Below, piece after piece: positions 8,738 to 16,643 of a stretch of 64,000 bases of DNA. A program made the translations under genes and the position numbers. The DNA comes from an uncultured Desulfuromonas sp. (GTDB lineage: Bacteria; Desulfobacterota; Desulfuromonadia; Desulfuromonadales; Desulfuromonadaceae): positions 2,291,274 to 2,355,273 of the forward strand of contig NZ_OY762961.1 in assembly GCF_963666745.1 (NCBI RefSeq), read 5' to 3'. The notes below the pieces were generated by a model. That model was not told the DNA's origin. It saw only the letters and a program-made list of their open reading frames with translations, and searched no databases. Each line of letters begins with the position of its first letter. Positions within the stretch are counted from its first letter, which is position 1.

Positions 8738-9967
8738 TCAGGCGAGAGGTGGAAAATCCATAGCGGCAACGAATGCGCGTTCGAAATGAGGGGTTCCGGA
8801 TAACGGATAGGGACGTAATTCCCGAGCCAGCACCTCAAGCTCCCTCTCCTGCTCAATCGTTTGCAAATAACGGGTCAAGCCATTAAGGACACCACCCTGT
8901 TCAAAAACCGCTTTACTGATCATCGCCTCAGGCAACAAACCGACCGTGACCAGACTGTCGGCTGTCAGTGAAAAGCCCAGCGCTCCGGTCACAACGACCT
9001 GGCAAAGATCATCAACCGTCAAGCCGGCACGTTCCAGAAGACATTCCGCACCAGCATGCACCGCCGCTTTGGCGAGTTGAAATTGTCGAATATCGTCCTG
9101 AGTCACGAGAACCCTGTGCCGGGCATCCCGATACAGCTGAAGGGCCGCTTGTCCATCGGCAACAACCCGATAGCGGCTCAAATTTGTGTCAACCGCATCA
9201 CACTCAACGAGGGTACCATGCTGATCAACCAGACCAGCCAACCGGGCTGTGGCGATCAATTCGACCAAACCACTGCCACACAAGCCCACTGGACGACCAC
9301 CATCATAGGTTTTCAGATCCAGACGATCATCATCGAGAGCGACCCGACAGATAGCTCCCGGTCCTGCAGGCATACCGCTGGAAATATTTCCCCCTTCAAA
9401 CGCCGGACCGGCAGCCACGGAGCTGACCCACCATTGCTCTCCAGTATAAAGAGCCATCTCGCCGTTGGTGCCAACATCAATAAAGAACGATCCAGCAGGC
9501 GGGGCAGGATGACTGTAAAGCACAGCAACGAGGTCACCACCGACATAGCCACTGACAAGAGGAAACAGATAAAGCGGCACGGGTAAACATGACAAAGACA
9601 GGTTGACGCCATCTTTTTGTGCTGGTCGATGAGGTGGAAAAAGAAGGGAATCTACCGGCAGCTGTCGCAACAACAGGGTGATTGCAGAGTTTCCGGCAGC
9701 AGCCGCTGAATCGAGATCATCGGGAACGCAGCCAGCATCATGCAGCAATTGATCCGTCAGATCGGCAATTCCCTCTTCCAACACGCGGGCCAGTTCTGCG
9801 CTACGCCCTTCGTGAGCGACTTCCAAGCGACGAATCACATCGCGACCGAACTGGGCCTGAGGATTAAACAGAGTTCGCTCGGCACGCACGACGCCCTGTG
9901 CATCAAGAAGACGCCCACACAGGGTTGTTGTCCCAAGGTCAAGAGCTAGACGCAGGGCTGACGACAT
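8738..9967 (-). CDS. RACo-like ASKHA-domain protein (DUF4445), lacking the ferredoxin domain
   Basis: A 409-residue protein of the actin/hexokinase-fold family related to reductive activators of corrinoid proteins (RACo). Those use ATP to re-reduce Co(II) corrinoid proteins, normally with an N-terminal 2Fe-2S domain. Here the sequence starts directly with the ASKHA phosphate loop (LALDLGTTTLCGRL), followed by FIDVGTNGEMAL near residue 167, GPAFEGGNISSGM near 190 and VGLCGSGLVEL near 230. No cysteine cluster for an iron-sulfur centre precedes it. ATG 9967 has GGGAG six bases upstream. It lies 37 bases after alr and is probably co-transcribed. No corrinoid protein or methyltransferase is nearby, so the partner is unknown. 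Confidence 0.75.
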   Translation of the reverse strand: MSSALRLALDLGTTTLCGRLLDAQGVVRAERTLFNPQAQFGRDVIRRLEVAHEGRSAELARVLEEGIADLTDQLLHDAGCVPDDLDSAAAAGNSAITLLLRQLPVDSLLFPPHRPAQKDGVNLSLSCLPVPLYLFPLVSGYVGGDLVAVLYSHPAPPAGSFFIDVGTNGEMALYTGEQWWVSSVAAGPAFEGGNISSGMPAGPGAICRVALDDDRLDLKTYDGGRPVGLCGSGLVELIATARLAGLVDQHGTLVECDAVDTNLSRYRVVADGQAALQLYRDARHRVLVTQDDIRQFQLAKAAVHAGAECLLERAGLTVDDLCQVVVTGALGFSLTADSLVTVGLLPEAMISKAVFEQGGVLNGLTRYLQTIEQERELEVLARELRPYPLSGTPHFERAFVAAMDFPPLA

Positions 9968-10004
9968 GATCAACTCCCGATCAAAAAATTCAACCGGTTA
10001 AAAA

Positions 10005-11120
10005 TCAGGGCAGGTAATGACGAGGGACGCGCTTACTGATCTGGCAGAACACCTCGTAGGAAATTGTACCAATTTTTTCCGCCCATTGCTCCGCAAGAAC
10101 ACACTGCTCGCCATCGCAGCCCAACAACGTCACAGTATCTCCGCATTGCACATCGGGAACATCCGTTACATCGAGCAATGTCCAGTCCATGCACACGGTA
10201 CCAGCCACGCGAACCTCACGACCTTGTACCAGAGCGGTTCCGCAATTGGACAATAAGCGATTGTAACCGTCGGCATAGCCCACGGGAATTGCCGCAATCA
10301 CGGAAGGACGCTGAGCGACAAAACGATGACCATAGGACACACCGCTCCCCGTCGGAAGATGCTTGAGATGGGCAATTTCTGTCTGAAATGACATCACCGG
10401 CTTCAAGGGTAACGTGCGATCCTCGAAGGGCTGACCACCATACAGAGCAATACCGGGGCGCACCAGGTTACAGCCGCCGTTGACCGCCGAAAAGGTCGCA
10501 GCACTGTTCGCGGAATGGATATACTGCGGCTCCAGTCCGGCGGAACGGACCTTGGCCAGGGCGCGTTTGAAGTGGTCCTGCTGTTGCCCGGTCAACGGAT
10601 GGTCCGGACAATCTGCCAGAGCGAAATGGGTCATCATGCCAGCCAGTTTTAGGCGGTCCGAATCGAGAAATACCTGCAGAATATCGTCCAGTTGCTCATC
10701 GCGAACACCCAGTCGACCCATGCCACTGTCAATCTTCAGGTGACAAAAACAGGGCTTATCTGCTTGAACTGCAGCATGTTCCAATCGCTGCAACTGTTCA
10801 ATTTCGAACACGGCAACATGCAGGTCATGCTCAACGACAATCCTCTCCTGGCCTGGCCACGGGCCACCTAACATGAGAACCGGTCTGGAGATTCCGGCCG
10901 CGCGCAGTTCGAGTCCCTCTTCAACAATCGCCACGCCGAACAGGTCGACACCAGCTTGCTCCAAAGTTTTGGCAATCGGAACGGCACCATGCCCATAAGC
11001 ATCCGCCTTGACCACGGCAAGCAACCGCCAGTCGGGACGCATATGACTGCGCAACACATGATAATTGTGTCGTAAAGCATTCAGATCAATGGCGACGTGG
11101 GTCGGACGATGTGCGTACAT
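10005..11120 (-). CDS. alr: Alanine racemase
   Basis: Alr interconverts L- and D-alanine for peptidoglycan with PLP. The 371-residue protein has the N-terminal barrel with the PLP lysine motif (VVKADAYGHGAVPIA, about residue 36) and the C-terminal beta domain with the catalytic-tyrosine region (GSGVSYGHRFVAQ, about residue 258) and 'VCMDWTLLDV'. Length and motifs are normal. No strong ribosome site is evident before ATG 11120. It probably shares a transcript with the ASKHA gene 37 bases downstream. Confidence 0.95.
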   Translation of the reverse strand: MYAHRPTHVAIDLNALRHNYHVLRSHMRPDWRLLAVVKADAYGHGAVPIAKTLEQAGVDLFGVAIVEEGLELRAAGISRPVLMLGGPWPGQERIVVEHDLHVAVFEIEQLQRLEHAAVQADKPCFCHLKIDSGMGRLGVRDEQLDDILQVFLDSDRLKLAGMMTHFALADCPDHPLTGQQQDHFKRALAKVRSAGLEPQYIHSANSAATFSAVNGGCNLVRPGIALYGGQPFEDRTLPLKPVMSFQTEIAHLKHLPTGSGVSYGHRFVAQRPSVIAAIPVGYADGYNRLLSNCGTALVQGREVRVAGTVCMDWTLLDVTDVPDVQCGDTVTLLGCDGEQCVLAEQWAEKIGTISYEVFCQISKRVPRHYLP

Positions 11121-11164
11121 AAACGATCAGCTGTCTTCCGGGGGATATGATCGACAAGCGGGAA

Positions 11165-11196
11165 AAGAAACAGGCCGCAACGGCGGCCTGTTTCTC
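11165..11196 (-). terminator. Terminator after the PAS-GGDEF-EAL gene
   Basis: AACAGGCCGC (11169-11178) pairs with GCGGCCTGTT (11183-11192) over a four-base loop. On the minus strand the stem continues into TTTCTTTTC, which suits the gene ending at 11257. Confidence 0.75.
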
Positions 11197-11256
11197 TAAA
11201 ATCCAATGGGGCGTTTTTACCATGTCGTCACAGGGTGTGTAAAGAGCTTTCCCCGC

Positions 11257-13302
11257 CTACGAAGGCGAAGATTTGATCAGCCAGGCATCTGCCACTTCCA
11301 AAGCAGAGAGTGGCCGGCTGAAATAGAATCCCTGCACTTCATCACATTCGCGATTACGGACAAAGCCATACTGCCCTTCGGTTTCGACACCTTCAGCGGT
11401 AACGCCGAGGTCAAGGCGTTTCGCCATGGCAATGGTGGCTTCAACTATGGCACGATCATCGGCATTGTCCTGAAGATCGGAAATGAATGACTTGTCGATT
11501 TTCAGTCGATTGAGCGGTAGATGCTTCAGGCAACTTAAGGATGAATACCCGGTACCGAAATCGTCGATGGCCATATTGATCCCCAGCCTTTTGAGCGCTT
11601 CTAAGGTCAGCACGGCAGCATCAACATCTTTCATGACCACACTCTCGGTGATTTCAAATTCGAGAAAGGTGGGGTCAGCTCCGGTTTCGTCAAGGAGGCG
11701 ACAAACCATTTCAACGAAATCAGGCTGAACAAATTGTCGCCCGGAGACATTCACCGCCACACGAAATGGCAAATAGCCTTCTGTTTTCCAGGTGACACAT
11801 TGTTTAAAGACCCGCCGCATCACCCATTCACCCAAAGGCAAAATGAGATTGGTCTCTTCAGCCAAACTGATAAACTGATCCGGCGGGATCACCCCCAGTT
11901 GAGGATGCTGCCAGCGCAAGAGCGCTTCAAGACCTGCAATTTTATTGGTGATCAAATCAATTTGCGGCTGATATTCGATGAAAAACTCTTCCTTCTCAAG
12001 AGCACGTCGCAGGTTAGCTTCAAGATCCATTCGGGAAACAGCGCGGGCGTTCATCTCCGACGAATAGAAACGGAACGTGTCACCACCGGCTTCTTTCGCG
12101 GCATACATGGCCATATCGGCATGACGCAGCAGATCTGTCGCTTCATCGCCGTCGTCGGGATAGATAGCAATCCCGATACTGGTGGAGCTGAATACTTCGC
12201 GCACCCCCAGATCAAACGGCCTCGATAAGGCTTTCAGAATTTTGTCAGCAACGTGTGGCAAGTTGGTCTCTTTCTTGTAGTCAGAAAGAATGATGACGAA
12301 TTCATCGCCACCCAATCGCGCCACGGTGTCATTTTCCCGCAAGCATTCGTTCAGTCTTTCGGCCGCCTGACGCAACATGGCATCACCGACAGCATGCCCC
12401 AACGTATCGTTGACCCCCTTGAAACGGTCCAGATCAAGAAACATGAGCGCAAAGTGTCCCTGTCTCCGGCGGGCACGCGCCATTACCTGATCAAGACGAT
12501 CATTGAATAACGTTCTGTTGGCAAGACCGGTCAAGCTATCGTAATAAGCTAATTCCCGAATCCGCTCCTCCGCCTCTTTGCGCCGGGTAATATCCTGAAT
12601 AACCGGCACGGTATAAAGCGGGTTACCGTTACCATCAAAGAACCAGGTAGAGGATAACTGCGCCCAAAAGACACTGCCATCTTTGCGGATATAGCGCTTC
12701 TCACAAACAATGGAATGGAGTCGGTTGGCACGGGCGATATTGCGCCGTTTCAATGTGTCTTCAATATCATCAGGATGGGTGACATCCGTAATTTTCATTT
12801 GCAACAACTCGTCTTCGCTGTAACCAAGAAAGTTACAAAAAGCCGAATTGGCCTGCAGAAAATGGCCGTCGGGAGCCAGCATGGCAATCCCGGCCACAGA
12901 GGATTCATAAATTGTCCGGAAACGCTCCTCGGACGTCTGCAACGCTTTTTCCGTCTTTTTACGTGCCGTAATATCACGAAAGAAGCCTTGAATTCCTCGA
13001 GGCTCACCGTCTTCCATGTAGAGCGAGATACTTCCTTCAGCAATAATTTTATGGCCATAACGCGTTTGGTATTCGACTTCAAAACGCGGAACAATTTCGC
13101 CAGCCATGAGACGCTGGATACGATCCTGACAGTCACAGTGAAAATCACTATGCAGCAGATTGAAAAAGTTCAGGGCGCCCAGTTCATCATTCCGATAGCC
13201 CAGAGTTTCCTGCCACATCCGGTTGGCATAGATGATCTGACCATCAAAACCGACAACCTGTATCAGATCGTTGCTATTCTCTAACAGATCTGCATATTCC
13301 AA
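11257..13302 (-). CDS. PAS-PAS-GGDEF-EAL cyclic-di-GMP enzyme (soluble)
   Basis: A 681-residue cytoplasmic protein with no membrane segment. Two PAS domains (about residues 1-110 and 140-260) are followed by a diguanylate cyclase domain with intact RLGGDEF (about residue 330) and a phosphodiesterase domain with EALLRW (about residue 457), DDFGTGYSSL and AEGVET. Both enzymatic signatures are complete, so it may make or degrade c-di-GMP depending on the signal bound by the PAS domains, which cannot be told from sequence. The likely start is TTG at 13302, supported by GGAGGG seven bases upstream. It is transcribed alone and closed by its own terminator. Confidence 0.9.
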   Translation of the reverse strand: MEYADLLENSNDLIQVVGFDGQIIYANRMWQETLGYRNDELGALNFFNLLHSDFHCDCQDRIQRLMAGEIVPRFEVEYQTRYGHKIIAEGSISLYMEDGEPRGIQGFFRDITARKKTEKALQTSEERFRTIYESSVAGIAMLAPDGHFLQANSAFCNFLGYSEDELLQMKITDVTHPDDIEDTLKRRNIARANRLHSIVCEKRYIRKDGSVFWAQLSSTWFFDGNGNPLYTVPVIQDITRRKEAEERIRELAYYDSLTGLANRTLFNDRLDQVMARARRRQGHFALMFLDLDRFKGVNDTLGHAVGDAMLRQAAERLNECLRENDTVARLGGDEFVIILSDYKKETNLPHVADKILKALSRPFDLGVREVFSSTSIGIAIYPDDGDEATDLLRHADMAMYAAKEAGGDTFRFYSSEMNARAVSRMDLEANLRRALEKEEFFIEYQPQIDLITNKIAGLEALLRWQHPQLGVIPPDQFISLAEETNLILPLGEWVMRRVFKQCVTWKTEGYLPFRVAVNVSGRQFVQPDFVEMVCRLLDETGADPTFLEFEITESVVMKDVDAAVLTLEALKRLGINMAIDDFGTGYSSLSCLKHLPLNRLKIDKSFISDLQDNADDRAIVEATIAMAKRLDLGVTAEGVETEGQYGFVRNRECDEVQGFYFSRPLSALEVADAWLIKSSPS

Positions 13303-13651
13303 TGTTCTGCCCTCCGGATCGCCCGTCTTATATACCTGAAAAGCGCCTCCTCACAAAGAGGAGGTTAAAAAAACACTATATCTATATATATCTCCACAGT
13401 GCCACACTACACTAATCTAAATCGCACACACAATGAAAATCATTCGAACATTCATTATAATCCACAAACTGTTAATATTCCAACAAATTACCCTCATCCC
13501 TCTCACAGCAGGACCCATGGGGCTTGATGAGAGTCTAACAGGATCTCAACACCAGCCAAAGAAGACATTGACAGGAGTATACGAATACACTAGTCTCAAA
13601 CGCACTATCAAATAAAGAGGCGCACCTTATCGCGCTAAAAACAGAATATGG
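13303..13651. other. Intergenic region between the GGDEF-EAL gene and the TPP riboswitch
   Basis: About 350 bases of AT-rich sequence with no credible coding frame. It holds a CCTCCTC/GAGGAGG hairpin at 13346-13364 in the leader side of the GGDEF-EAL gene and a possible thi promoter near 13568. I looked for a c-di-GMP riboswitch here and saw none. Confidence 0.6.
13568..13596 (+). promoter_or_regulatory. Candidate promoter of the thiamine operon
   Basis: A perfect TTGACA (13568-13573) is followed after 17 bases by TAGTCT (13591-13596), a weak -10 box. It would start transcription roughly 50 bases before the TPP riboswitch. Confidence 0.4.
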
Positions 13652-13740
13652 CTGCTGGGGGAGTGATTCACTGAGAGCTCTGATTGAGGAGCGACCCTTG
13701 GAACCTGATCCGGATCATACCGGCGTAGGGAAGCGACCAG
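13652..13740 (+). promoter_or_regulatory. TPP riboswitch (THI box)
   Basis: The aptamer core is clear: CTGAGA at 13671-13676, ACCCTTGGAACCTGATC starting at 13694, and the closing GCGTAGGGAAGC at 13723-13734. The outer stem can form between CTGG (13655-13658) and CCAG (13737-13740). It binds thiamine pyrophosphate and lies directly upstream of fused thiE-thiD and thiC, the expected targets. Confidence 0.95.
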
Positions 13741-13760
13741 ACAACACTGCATGGTGTTTG

Positions 13761-13789
13761 ACCGCGCCCTACCCGGCTGCGGTTTTTTT
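13761..13789 (+). terminator. Riboswitch expression-platform terminator abutting the thiED start codon
   Basis: ACCGCGCC (13761-13768) can pair with GGC(T)GCGGT (13775-13783), followed by six further T residues (13784-13789) that run into the ATG at 13790. This is the expected off-state terminator when TPP is bound. Its U tract occupies the place of a Shine-Dalgarno sequence. Confidence 0.7.
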
Positions 13790-15277
13790 ATGACTTCTAC
13801 ACACGATAAAACAGCACGCAACGACCAGCTCAAAGGCGTCTATCTGATTACCGACGACAGCCCGGAAGCGGAGCTCCTGACAAAAGTGGCTCAAGCGTTG
13901 TCCGGCGGCACGCGCATTGTCCAGTATCGAGACAAGATCCGCCCTCTCGCAGAACAAATACGTTTGGCCGACAAACTAAAACACCTCTGCCACCAGCATC
14001 AGGCTCTCTTTATCATCAATGACAGTGCCTCACTGGCCGTTGAAATTGGTGCCGATGGCGTCCATCTTGGCCAGTCCGATGGACACATTCGTGAAGCCCG
14101 GCAGCTTTTAGGTGACCAGGCGATTATCGGCATTTCAACCCAGACGCTTGACCTGGCACGACAAGCGCAACAAGACGGTGCTGACTACATTGGTGTTGGC
14201 AGTGTTTACCCGACCGGCACCAAACAGGATGCCGTCCATATCGGGCTGGACGAGCTGAAACGCATTGCTGCGGGTGTCTCACTACCGGTCGTTGCCATCG
14301 GCGGCATCACGCCCATGTGCCTGGCCGAAGTGATTGACGCCGGAGCAGACAGTGCGGCCGTGGTCTCGGCCATCATGTCTGATCCCCACCCTGAAACAGC
14401 CAGCAGAGAACTGGCTCTGCAATTTCAGCGGCAGCGGCCACTTCCTCACGGAAGGGTCCTTACCGTTGCCGGTTCTGACAGTGGAGGAGGTGCCGGCATT
14501 CAGGCGGATCTAAAGGCGATTACCCTGCTGGGCAGTTATGGCAGCAGCGTCATCACTGCACTCACCGCCCAGAACACGCATGGCGTATCTGGCATTCATG
14601 CCCCTCCAGCCGAATTTGTTGCCCAACAACTTGATGCTGTGTTGTCGGACATCGGCGCAGATATTATCAAGACAGGGATGCTCTACAGTGCAGAGATCAT
14701 TGTTGCTGTTGCCGAGAGGTTCAGAAACTATGGAGCCCTGTGCGTTATTGATCCGGTTATGATTGCCAAAGGAGGCTCTGCTCTGTTACAGCAGTCTGCC
14801 ATTGACGCATTCATCCGAGAATTGCTCCCCCAAGCGTATGTGTTGACACCCAATATTCCAGAAGCGGAAGCCTTGACCGGCAGAGTCATCGCCAATGTCG
14901 CCGACATGGTACAAGCCGCTAAAGATTTACAGAAAATGGGTGCGCGTAATGTGCTTATCAAAGGTGGACACCTGAATGGAGACGCCATCGACATTCTTCA
15001 GTATGGCGAAACGACACAAGAATTTCCCGGAAAACGCCTGGAAACACCCAATACACACGGAACCGGATGTACCACGGCTTCCGTGATCGCCACCTTATTG
15101 GCGCAAGGGTTCGCACTGCCACAAGCCGTCAACCTGGCAAAACGTTTTATCACCGAAGCCATTAGCGATGCGCCGCAAATCGGCCATGGCCATGGACCGG
15201 TCAATCATTATACCGCTGCTTTGACCCTCGTCGGTGCGTTACACCCGGCGACATCTTATGAGGACACATCATCATGA
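13790..15277 (+). CDS. thiED: Fused thiamine phosphate synthase / HMP-P kinase (ThiE-ThiD)
   Basis: A 495-residue fusion of two consecutive thiamine enzymes. The ThiE half (about residues 12-210; LKGVYLITDD, GADYIGVGSVYPTGTK) joins the HMP-PP and thiazole-P moieties. The ThiD half (about 220-485; VLTVAGSDSGGGAGIQAD, and GTGCTTASVIA near residue 423) phosphorylates HMP and HMP-P. Both sets of motifs look intact. The ATG at 13790 fits the family N terminus but has only a T run before it. An in-frame ATG at 13751 would run through the riboswitch terminator and add 13 unconserved residues. The stop overlaps the thiC start by four bases (ATGA). Confidence 0.93.
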   Translation: MTSTHDKTARNDQLKGVYLITDDSPEAELLTKVAQALSGGTRIVQYRDKIRPLAEQIRLADKLKHLCHQHQALFIINDSASLAVEIGADGVHLGQSDGHIREARQLLGDQAIIGISTQTLDLARQAQQDGADYIGVGSVYPTGTKQDAVHIGLDELKRIAAGVSLPVVAIGGITPMCLAEVIDAGADSAAVVSAIMSDPHPETASRELALQFQRQRPLPHGRVLTVAGSDSGGGAGIQADLKAITLLGSYGSSVITALTAQNTHGVSGIHAPPAEFVAQQLDAVLSDIGADIIKTGMLYSAEIIVAVAERFRNYGALCVIDPVMIAKGGSALLQQSAIDAFIRELLPQAYVLTPNIPEAEALTGRVIANVADMVQAAKDLQKMGARNVLIKGGHLNGDAIDILQYGETTQEFPGKRLETPNTHGTGCTTASVIATLLAQGFALPQAVNLAKRFITEAISDAPQIGHGHGPVNHYTAALTLVGALHPATSYEDTSS

Positions 15278-16581
15278 CACTTATGGAATCCGCCCGTCAG
15301 GGCATCATCACCGACACGCTGCGTCAGGCGGCAGAAATCGAAGGCGTTGACCCCGAATGGCTGCGTGCCCGTGTTGCCGAAGGCACCGTATGTATCTGCC
15401 ACAACGTTAAACGCAAAAATGGCAAACCTCTAGCCGTCGGCAAGGGCTTAAGTACGAAAGTTAATGCCAACCTGGGCACCAGCAAGGACGACACCAGCAT
15501 TGACAATGAAATGGAAAAAGCCCGTGTCGCAGTAGCGGCTGGCGCCCATGCTCTGATGGACCTGTCGACCGGTGGTCCGATTGACGAAATCCGCGCCGCC
15601 ATTATCGCCGAAACCGACGCCTGTATTGGCAGTGTTCCCCTGTATCAGGCTGCTGTCGATACCATCGCTAAAAAGAAAAAAGCCATGGTGCAGATGACTG
15701 TTGATGAGATTTTTGACGGTATCAAAAAGCACCTGGACGATGGCGTCGATTTCATCACCGTTCACTGCGGCGTCACCCAGCTGACCCTCGACCGCATGGA
15801 TAGAGAAGGTCGCGTCATGGACGTCGTCTCACGTGGCGGCTCATTTACCGCCAAGTGGATGGCTTTCAACAAAGCGGAGAATCCGCTCTATGAATACTAT
15901 GATCGCCTTCTGGAATTAGTCCGCCCCTATGACGCGGTGCTGTCTCTTGGTGATGGCTTCCGCCCCGGCTGTCTGCATGATGCCACAGACCGTGCCCAAC
16001 TGCAGGAGCTGCTCATCCTCGGCGAACTGACCAACCGCGCCTGGGATGCCGGCATCCAGGTCATGATCGAAGGCCCCGGCCATGTTCCCCTTGACCAGGT
16101 AAAAGCCAACATTGAGCTGCAGAAACAGGTCTGCCACGGTGCCCCATTCTATGTTCTCGGTCCACTGGTCACCGATCTGGCCGCAGGATATGACCACATC
16201 GCCTGTGCCATCGGCGGCGCCATTGCCGCGTCAGCCGGTGCTGACTTCTTATGTTACGTCACCCCCAGTGAGCATCTTTGCTTGCCGAACGTCAAGGATG
16301 TCCACGAAGGTGTCATTGCCAGTCGCATTGCCGCTCACGCTGCCGACATTGTCAAGCAGGTTCCCGGAGCCATTGACAAAGATCACGCCATGGCTCAGGC
16401 GCGTAAAGATCTCGACTGGGAGAAACAGTTTGAACTGGCCCTGGATCCCGCCAAAGCGCGCGAGCGACGTGAATCAAACAAAGCAGCAGACGAGCATGGT
16501 GCCTGCACCATGTGTGGTGATCTGTGCGCGGTTAAAGTGATGGATGACCGCCGTGAAGAGTTGGAAAAACAGGCCAGCTAA
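15274..16581 (+). CDS. thiC: Phosphomethylpyrimidine synthase ThiC (short type)
   Basis: ThiC rearranges aminoimidazole ribotide to HMP-P with S-adenosylmethionine and a 4Fe-4S cluster. The 435-residue protein lacks the long N-terminal extension of enterobacterial ThiC, as in many anaerobes. Recognisable segments are VNANLGTS near residue 63, DLSTGG near 95, FITVHCGVT near 160, LGDGFRPGCLHDA near 225 and EGPGHVPLDQ near 266. The C-terminal cluster motif reads C-x2-C-x3-C (CTMCGDLC), one residue tighter than the C-x2-C-x4-C usually quoted for long ThiC. Translation is coupled to thiED by ATGA overlap and the gene lies under the TPP riboswitch. Confidence 0.95.
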   Translation: MTLMESARQGIITDTLRQAAEIEGVDPEWLRARVAEGTVCICHNVKRKNGKPLAVGKGLSTKVNANLGTSKDDTSIDNEMEKARVAVAAGAHALMDLSTGGPIDEIRAAIIAETDACIGSVPLYQAAVDTIAKKKKAMVQMTVDEIFDGIKKHLDDGVDFITVHCGVTQLTLDRMDREGRVMDVVSRGGSFTAKWMAFNKAENPLYEYYDRLLELVRPYDAVLSLGDGFRPGCLHDATDRAQLQELLILGELTNRAWDAGIQVMIEGPGHVPLDQVKANIELQKQVCHGAPFYVLGPLVTDLAAGYDHIACAIGGAIAASAGADFLCYVTPSEHLCLPNVKDVHEGVIASRIAAHAADIVKQVPGAIDKDHAMAQARKDLDWEKQFELALDPAKARERRESNKAADEHGACTMCGDLCAVKVMDDRREELEKQAS

Positions 16582-16598
16582 AGACATCTATGGTGTTC

Positions 16599-16643
16599 AG
16601 CAAAAAGCCCCCGTCGATTTTTCGGCAGGGGCTTTTTGCTTTT
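16599..16643. terminator. Bidirectional terminator between thiC and the ClC gene
   Basis: AGCAAAAAGCCCC and GGGGCTTTTTGCT form a long stem flanked by A and T runs, so it can serve both convergent genes. The stop codon of the minus-strand ClC gene (16642) touches its right edge. Confidence 0.8.

Noticed and set aside
13303-13651. c-di-GMP (GEMM) riboswitch upstream of the GGDEF-EAL gene
   Set aside because: The conserved GEMM core segments are absent here and in the other gaps inspected; only a simple CCTCCTC/GAGGAGG hairpin is present.
13751-13789. Upstream ATG at 13751 as the thiED start
   Set aside because: It is poorly spaced from any ribosome site, adds 13 unconserved residues and runs through the riboswitch terminator; kept only as an alternative.
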